Shown one piece after another: positions 57,630 through 64,000 of a DNA stretch of 64,000 nucleotides. The translations under genes were made by a program, and so were the position numbers. The number at the start of each line of letters is the position of its first letter. Positions within the stretch are counted from its first letter, which is position 1. Source of the DNA: Zantedeschia hybrid cultivar. Lineage: Eukaryota; Streptophyta; Magnoliopsida; Alismatales; Araceae. The stretch is taken from contig JARZZO010000013.1 of assembly GCA_030544215.1 (NCBI GenBank), forward strand, positions 27,077,229 through 27,141,228. The letters run 5' to 3'. The notes beneath the pieces are model-generated. The model saw only the letters and a list, made by a program, of their open reading frames with translations. It ran no database searches and was not told the DNA's origin.

Positions 57630-60321
57630 GGTAACGACCCGCCATCCTATGACCGGAGACCCGGTCACTAAATGGATGTCGGCCCATTAACTGCGGGTTC
57701 ACACCCGGATCTCACACAACACATCTGGAGGAGTAAGTGCTAAACAGGGCTAAATATAACAAACACACAGACTACGAGGTGAACGAGTGCGCAGAAAGAA
57801 AGATAACAATGTCCGTATACAGTCCAACAATAATTAAATGTCCAACAATTAAATAAGTACAGGCAGAAGGAAAGTACAACAACATCGGGGCATACCCCGG
57901 CACTAAGACAGCTGCTGGTCCGCACACCAAGAAGACACCACGCTTCCGCTGCGCCACGAGGCCCACACTTGAAACCGCAGGGAGTGAGCCACACCAGAAT
58001 TGGGCTCAGTAAGGATCATCCGATCCCCTGCCTCCCACTCACACACCCACAAGTGCAACAACAGGAATATATGGCAATTAAGTAAAGCAGTAAACATAGA
58101 ACTCAACCTGATATGAAACGTACGATAAGCAGTGTAGCAAGAACAGTACCAAGTAACCCGAAGAGCCCAACACAAAGTCACGTCTCACAGTCAAAGTCCA
58201 CAAAGCGACTAAACCACACTGTCGACCGAAGTCAAACGTCGCCTCCCAACACTACCACCACTACTCACGCCTGTCCACCCCTACAGTGTTCCGGGGCACT
58301 GTAGGGTGAGGCAGTGAGCCAAACTAGGACTAGCTGGACTCAGTGTACCGCCACTGCCAGCTACGTGTGCACACAAGCAGTCTAGACTACTGTCCTACCA
58401 ACCGGATTGCCTCCACGCTAGGCCTCAGCGCTTCCAGGAGGGCCCTGGGGACCGGCGAACCCCCGTCAAGCCGAAGCTACAGGAACTACCCACAAACCCA
58501 ACTCTCCCGGGCTGCGTCAGGCCAAAGGGCTAAGGGTACCACTCGTAACCTTGATCAAAGGTCACATCAGGCCCAGTGGCTAAAGGGTAAACCAACTCCC
58601 ACCAGTACGAGCTCCACAGCAAGAAACGTGCCGGAAGCTGTCACGACAAATAGGGAAACCCCGACCCGCTGAGGCCAAGCAGCAACCCCTCGGATAGCGC
58701 ACCAGCTACTCCGGCCCGACGGGCTCAAGGTGGTTCTGCTTCCCTCAGCTAAAGGTAAACCACAACATGTACCCCTTCTCCCACCGGTACGGCACAATGC
58801 CTCACAGACACCATGACCCTGTCCCCATCGGTCCATGGTGACAAACATAAACCACAGTCATATCGATCCACAGTCGTGTAAGCACACACACACAGAAGTC
58901 CTCAGTCTCAGTGTACAACGTAAAACATGCCTTAGAACCGCCAACAGTGAAACATATGTTTAAAAACTAGGGTTAAGACAGTTCTGTCTTGAATCGCGTC
59001 GACCGAGGTCGACGCCATTCAAGTCCCTTAGACGGGTTCAGTTAAAAGCCAGATTATCCCTTAAAACGCGTCCACCAGTGAAGCCGCCGTTTAAAACGCG
59101 TCATGGTCGCCAGACGCCATTCAACCCAAAAATCCAGATTGCAGAACCCTTAAACGGGGGCATTTCCTGCCTAAATGGCGTCATGATGGCCCGACGTCCT
59201 TCCAAAAGGCGTCGTCCATACATGACGTCATTTAGCGCCAGAACCTTTAATTCAGGAAACCTCGAACAGGGAGGTTTCTGCCCTAAAACGCGTCGTACTG
59301 ACCCGACGTCTATCGGAAAGGCGTCGACCAGGCACGACGCCATTTAGCGCCAGAAATCAGGTTTCCTGGTTCGACCCGAGGGTCTCACCCTTAACCCCAA
59401 ATGCCCCGAAAAAGCCCCAAAACAGAAGGGGGAAGGAAGAGGAAATCAACCACCACAAGCATGCTACAAAACCACGTTCGCGAGCACGGCCATACCCACA
59501 AGAACACCCCTTAAACATGCTCATTCTAACCCAAATCATAACATGCCATGTCAAGGAAATCACGAGCACACATTCACAGTCCATGCAAGGTTCGTCTCCC
59601 TACCGGTTCTCGAACTCCGCCAAGCTCCGTGCCACCGTCCCGCCGCACCGCACACCGCCGCCGGTACCCTCGAGGACGCCGCCACTCCGCCGGGACATCG
59701 GCCGCCGTCCGGAGAGTGGAACACCGCGAAGGAAGTGGTGGAGGTAGAGGTGAGAGGTAAGGTGGTGTTGGAGTGGTGGAAGAGGAAGAAGAGGAAGGGA
59801 AGGGGAAGAAGAGCGTCGGAGAGGGCGAGGAGAGAGAGAGTAAAGGCGAGAATGAGGGAAAGAAGGGGAGGCTCGCGGGGTCAATCCGAATCCAGCTAAA
59901 ACGCGTCGATCGAGGTAGACGCCATTCAGTCTGGCAGGACAGCCGTACTGACAGCGCTCTGAAACGCGTCGCTCACCGTGGACGCCGTTCAGACGATGTG
60001 ACAGGCCGTACTGACAACGCTCTGGCGCCGTGCCCTGACATCGCAGATGTCGCAGTCTGAATCGCGTCGACCAAGCTGGACGCCGTTCAGACGAAGTGAC
60101 AGGGGCCGTACTCTCGCGGCCCGAAAACCGCCCACGTGGCGCACACGTGGCACAACAAGCAGCAGACCTAAATGGCGTCCACACACCCTGACGCCTTTTG
60201 AAAGGCGTCGAGCAGTACTAACGCCATTCAGCCAGAAATCTCAAGACCCCTCCAGGGTCCAAACCAGGGGATCCGGCCCGAATCCGACCCGAATACAGAA
60301 CCCGAAACTTCAGTCCTTACA
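57630..60321 (-). repeat. 3' LTR of gag-only chromovirus
   Basis: 2692 bp. Starts GGTAACGACCCGCC where the other copy has TGTAACG, so the terminal base seems mutated. Ends CAGTCCTTACA. Contains twelve 12-10-12 modules, starting at 58989, 59061, 59091, 59171, 59202, 59283, 59314, 59896, 59959, 60057, 60168 and 60198. Confidence 0.92.
58989..60231. repeat. Twelve inverted-repeat modules, 12-10-12
   Basis: Left arms such as TTGAATCGCGTC, CTAAATGGCGTC, CTGAAACGCGTC; right arms such as GACGCCATTCAA, GACGCCATTTAG, GACGCCGTTCAG. Four adjacent pairs overlap by 3-4 bases. The first seven recur at 63254, 63326, 63356, 63436, 63467, 63548 and 63579 in the 5' LTR. Confidence 0.92.
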
Positions 60322-60340
60322 ATTTCCCCCCCTTAAAAGA
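60322..60340 (-). promoter_or_regulatory. Polypurine tract of gag-only chromovirus
   Basis: On the minus strand CTTTTAAGGGGGGGGAAAT lies directly before the 3' LTR start at 60321. Confidence 0.8.
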
Positions 60341-60700
60341 ATTTCGTCCTCGAAATTAGCAACCGCTCAACGCTCAACTCGGCTAACCATCACTTGCCGA
60401 CACACACTGATTACAACAATCATACTCACCAATCTTACACACAGGGCTCCAATGAAATAGCCAAACAAATTCATGCCAAGCTAACCAAGATTCTCAATTC
60501 CAACACAAAGCTGAAAGATCAACAATGACCACACACTAGCAAGGCACATATTACAAAATCGATTCTCCACCCAACCCAAATACATACAAGTGCCACTAGA
60601 GTTTACAACCACCTCTGAACAAGACGAGATAAAAGTGCCCATCTAGTACGGCCTCTCGGACCTCCACAAAGAGACGCGACTCCAATTACGCCTCGACCAC

Positions 60701-61771
60701 CTACTGTCCACTCGGCTCCTGACCTACCTTATGCTTCTGGGGACAGTTCCTCGCGAGATGTCCCTTCCTGCCACAGCCAAAACAGCTACCAGTGATCAAG
60801 GGACATATCCTGTCGCCATGAAACCTGCTACAACGGGGACAACGGCCTACAGCGTCCTGCCTCGCCTCCTGCTGCCAGTTGACCTCTGCCTGCATCTGCT
60901 GAACCGAACCATCCTCATCCTCGTCACAAGGAACCTCCTGGAACTCGACCTCAAAAGAACTCGAACCGCCTGACGAAAAGACCGCTGATCTATCCCTGCT
61001 ATGCTGCTTCCCCTGTGCTGAATGCTCTGATTCCTTTGCCGTGTGTTGAAACTGCATCTCCACCGCTGCCGCGCACCGAACCGCTGATGCCAGATCCTTA
61101 CAACAATGAGCTACCACAAACTCCCTCAAATCATGCCGAAGTCCATCCACGAATTTCTCCGTCCTCAGATCCTCACGCTCAGATATGTGTGGAGCAAACC
61201 TTCCCAGAGCCACAAATTTCATCTGATATTCTAGAACTGACGTATCACCCTGCACCAATTCCATGAACTCCCTTTCCTTGGCCCTACGAACATGCCTCGG
61301 AAGGTACTGTCCACTAAACTCTCTCACAAAGCCTTCCCAAGGAATCTCTCTCAAAGACCTATCTGGAAACATCAACCCCTTGACGGTAACCCACCAATCA
61401 TAAGCATCGCCCTTCAGCAAGTAGGTCGCCAACAAGGTCTTGTCACTTTCAGCACATTCTAGAACATCAAACACCTTCTCCACTTCCTTAATCCACTGAG
61501 CTGCCGCATCTGGAACAGGTTGACCCGTGAAAGAAGGGGGCTTCAACTTCAAGAACCGCTCCACCACCGTGGATTGGCCACCTCGGGAGCTGGACCCCTC
61601 ACCTCCATCTCCTTGCTGATATCTAGACATAGCCCCCATCAAAGCTTCCATAAAACGATCCACATTCTGTCCTTCTGCCCTCGAACCACCACCATCTGCT
61701 CTCGAACCACGAGCCAACGGAACTCTCCTCTTCGGCGCCATCACTAACCCACAACACGCAAATCGAACCAA
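60701..61771 (-). CDS. gag: Chromovirus Gag, intact
   Basis: An uninterrupted frame. The likely start is the second Met (61741, MAPKRRVPLARG), giving 346 residues; 61771 gives 356. Features in order: a basic, Gly/Ser-rich N-terminus, the retrotransposon gag core (FLKLKPPSFTG, AQWIKEVEKVF, YLLKGDAYDWW, FVREFSGQYLP), a Ser/Gln-rich linker and one CCHC zinc knuckle (CFGCGRKGHLARNC). It ends shortly after, at EPSGQ, with a stop, whereas autonomous chromoviruses continue into protease and RT. The product would assemble particles and package RNA. The open frame with recent LTRs is compatible with recent mobility using pol supplied by another copy. Confidence 0.88.
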   Translation of the reverse strand: MVRFACCGLVMAPKRRVPLARGSRADGGGSRAEGQNVDRFMEALMGAMSRYQQGDGGEGSSSRGGQSTVVERFLKLKPPSFTGQPVPDAAAQWIKEVEKVFDVLECAESDKTLLATYLLKGDAYDWWVTVKGLMFPDRSLREIPWEGFVREFSGQYLPRHVRRAKEREFMELVQGDTSVLEYQMKFVALGRFAPHISEREDLRTEKFVDGLRHDLREFVVAHCCKDLASAVRCAAAVEMQFQHTAKESEHSAQGKQHSRDRSAVFSSGGSSSFEVEFQEVPCDEDEDGSVQQMQAEVNWQQEARQDAVGRCPRCSRFHGDRICPLITGSCFGCGRKGHLARNCPQKHKVGQEPSGQ

Positions 61772-61880
61772 ACACGTTAAAACCTATCAATCTATACCAG
61801 CAGCCATCGCCTGTACAGACTCGTACTTATTGTTGGACTATAATATCTAACCCAGTTTATCACATACTCGACCAGACTGA

Positions 61881-61892
61881 GCTCTGATACCA
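61881..61892 (-). promoter_or_regulatory. Primer-binding site, initiator-Met tRNA
   Basis: TGGTATCAGAGC on the minus strand, two bases from the 5' LTR at 61895. Confidence 0.93.
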
Positions 61893-61894
61893 TC

Positions 61895-64000
61895 TGTAAC
61901 GACCCGCCATCCTATGACCGGAGACCCGGTCACTAAATGGATGTCGGCCCATTAACTGCGGGTTCACACCCGGATCTCACACAACACATCTGGAGGAGTA
62001 AGTGCTAAACAGGGCTAAATATAACAAACACACAGACTACGAGGTGAACGAGTGCGCAGAACGAAAGATAACAATGTCCGTATACAGTCCAACAATAATT
62101 ACATGTCCAACAATTAAATAAGTACAGGCAGAAGGAAAGTACAACAACATCTGGGCATACCCCGGCACTAAGACAGCTGCTGGTCCGCACACCAAGAAGA
62201 CACCACGCTTCCGCTGCGCCACGAGGCCCACACCTGAAACCGCAGGGAGTGAGCCACACCAGAATTGGGCTCAGTAGGGATCATCCGATCCCCTGCCTCC
62301 CACTCACACACCCACAAGTGCAACAACAGGAATATATGGCAATTAAGTAAAGCAGTAAACATAGCACTCAACCTGATATGAAACGTACGATAAGCAGTGT
62401 AGCAAGAACAGTACCAAGTAACCCAAAGAGCCCAACACAAAGTCACGTCTCACAGTCAAAGTCCACAAAGCGACTAAACCACACTGTCGACCGAAGTCAA
62501 ACGTCGCCTCCCAACACTACCACCACTACTCACGCCTGTCCACCCCTACAGTGTTCCGGGGCACTGTAGGGTGAGGCAGTGAGCCAAACTAGGACTAGCT
62601 GGACTCAGTGTACCGCCACTGCCAGCTACGTGTGCACACAAGCAGTCTAGACTACTGTCCTACCAACCGGATTGCCTCCACGCTAGGCCTCAGCGCTTCC
62701 AGGAGGGCCCTGGGGACCGGCGAACCCCCGTCAAGCCGAAGCTACAGGAACTACCCACAAACCCAACTCTCCCGGGCTGCGTCAGGCCAAAGGGCTAAGG
62801 GTACCACTCGTAACCTTGATCAAAGGTCACATCAGGCCCAGTGGCTAAAGGGTAAACCAACTCCCACCAGTACGAGCTCCACAGCAAGAAACGCGCCGGA
62901 AGCTGTCACGACAAACAGGGAAACCCCGACCCGCTGAGGCCAAGCAGCAACCCCTCGGATAGCGCACCAGCTACTCCGGCCCGACGGGCTCAAGGTGATT
63001 CTGCTTCCCTCAGCTAAAGGTAAACCACAACATGTACCCCTTCTCCCACCGGTACGGCACAATGCCTCACAGACACCATGACCCTGTCCCCATCGGTCCA
63101 TGGTGACAAACATAAACCACAGTCATATCGATCCACAGTCGTGTAAGCACACACACACAGAAGTCCTCAGTCTCAGTGTACAACGTAAAACATGCCTTAG
63201 AACCGCCAACAGTGAAACATATGTTTAAAAACCAGGGTTAAGACAGTTCTGTCTTGAATCGCGTCGACCGAGGTCGACGCCATTCAAGTCCCTTAGACGG
63301 GTTCAGTTAAAAGCCAGATTATCCCTTAAAACGCGTCCACCAGTGAAGCCGCCGTTTAAAACGCGTCATGGTCGCCAGACGCCATTCAACCCAAAAATCC
63401 AGATTGCAGAACCCTTAAACGGGGGTATTTCCTGCCTAAATGGCGTCATGATGGCCCGACGTCCTTCCAAAAGGCGTCGTCCATACATGACGTCATTTAG
63501 CGCCAGAACCTTTAATTCAGGAAACCTCGAACAGGGAGGTTTCTGCCCTAAAACGCGTCGTACTGACCCGACGTCTATCGGAAAGGCGTCGACCAGGCAC
63601 GACGCCATTTAGCGCCAGAAACCAGGTTTCCTGGTTCGACCCGAGGGTCTCACCCTTAACCCCAAATGCTCCGAAAAAGCCCCAAAACAGAAGGGGGAAG
63701 GAAGAGGAAATCAACCACCACAAGCATGCTACAAAACCACGTTCGCGAGCACGGCCATACCCACAAGAACACCCCTTAAACATGCTCATTCTAACCCAAA
63801 TCATAACATGCCATGCCAAGGAAATCACGAGAACACATTCACAGTCCATGCAAGGTTCGTCCCCCTACCGGTTCTCGAACTCCGCCAAGCTCCGTGCCAC
63901 CGTCCCGCCGCACCACACACCGCCGCCGGTACCCTCGAGGACGCCGCCACTCCGCCGGGACATCGGCCGCCGTCCGAAGAGTGGAACACCGCGAAGGAAG
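61895..64000 (-). repeat. 5' LTR of gag-only chromovirus, partial
   Basis: TGTAACGACCCGCC at the inner end. Collinear with 57630-59735 at an offset of 4265 bp. The remaining 0.6 kb lies outside the window. Confidence 0.92.

Larger units (their letters stand above)
57630..64000 (-). mobile_element. Gag-only chromovirus derivative, young, runs off window
   Basis: 3' LTR 57630-60321, polypurine tract, gag, PBS and 5' LTR from 61895 past the window end. The whole internal region is only about 1.57 kb and has no pol. LTR stretches 57630-59735 and 61895-64000 differ at about 19 positions by eye. Inserted into the RNase H-integrase region of the chromovirus at 55835; the target duplication cannot be checked because the right end is missing (left flank CTCGA). 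Confidence 0.88.

Noticed and set aside
57740..58848. Several 60-110 residue frames repeated at 62005-63113
   Set aside because: They recur only because both LTRs are duplicated; no domain, and frames exist on both strands.
1..64000. tRNA, rRNA, or host single-copy genes
   Set aside because: None recognised on reading both strands; tRNA-like strings found are primer-binding sites only. A tRNA or rRNA profile search would settle this.

Overview
This is a repeat-dense stretch of a flowering-plant nuclear genome. I see no ordinary single-copy host gene. Nearly everything assignable is LTR retrotransposon sequence: Ty3/Gypsy of the Tat/Ogre type, Ty3/Gypsy of a chromodomain (Tekay/Del-like) type, and two related Ty1/Copia families. 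Plant-specific features support the host group: primer-binding sites for initiator-Met tRNA, plant mobile domain (PMD) genes, and Tat elements with a second RNase H. The species cannot be named from sequence alone.

Layout. Positions 1-29031 are one large Tat/Ogre-type element on the minus strand. Its 3' LTR end lies at 1-270 and its 5' LTR ends at 29031; these ends differ by about 6 of 270 bases by eye. Downstream of its pol, in antisense, sit two decayed genes (1516-2902, DUF7745/PMD-like; 3345-6267, a seven-exon PMD gene). The element was hit twice. A 2440-bp chromovirus solo LTR (8607-11046, target duplication TAAAT) sits in the integrase. A complete 9288-bp Copia element (15460-24747, duplication GACCT) sits at the gag-protease boundary. 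Taking out each insertion plus one duplication copy restores a continuous frame. From 29032 to 32328 lies a second LTR of the Tat family, itself interrupted by a solo Copia LTR (30215-31763, duplication TCTAA). From 33290 to about 36850 is an old plus-strand Tat relic. AT-rich DNA with MITE/hAT-like elements follows to 41810. A second, older Copia copy (41811-51254, duplication TATTT, plus strand) comes next, then an old direct-repeat-bounded element with a gag relic (51285-54110), an unassigned repeat (54111-55834), a truncated chromovirus (55835-57629), and nested in it a young gag-only chromovirus derivative (57630 to beyond 64000).

The unexpected signal is a set of arrays of short inverted-repeat modules with rigid geometry. 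One type has 12-bp arms around exactly 10 variable bases (arms near CTRAAWSGCGTC and GACGCCATTYAG), with outer arm positions that covary. It occurs at least 30 times, in chromovirus LTRs, in a Tat relic and in the 55-kb repeat. A second type is a 23-24-bp palindrome (GGACGGCC...GGCCGTCC) at a period near 32 bp, found in Tat LTR/leader sequence and around the PMD gene. A third is GGAAGGC...GCCTTCC at a period near 34 bp. Different sequences with the same architecture, in unrelated elements, are not explained by any standard retrotransposon feature I know.

As a working system the window is mostly dead. Copia 1 has two in-frame stops and a gag deletion, Copia 2 has many stops, the Tat pol is broken at several points, and both PMD genes carry nonsense codons. 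The one long intact retroelement reading frame is the chromovirus gag at 60701-61771, whose element lacks pol and would need proteins supplied in trans.
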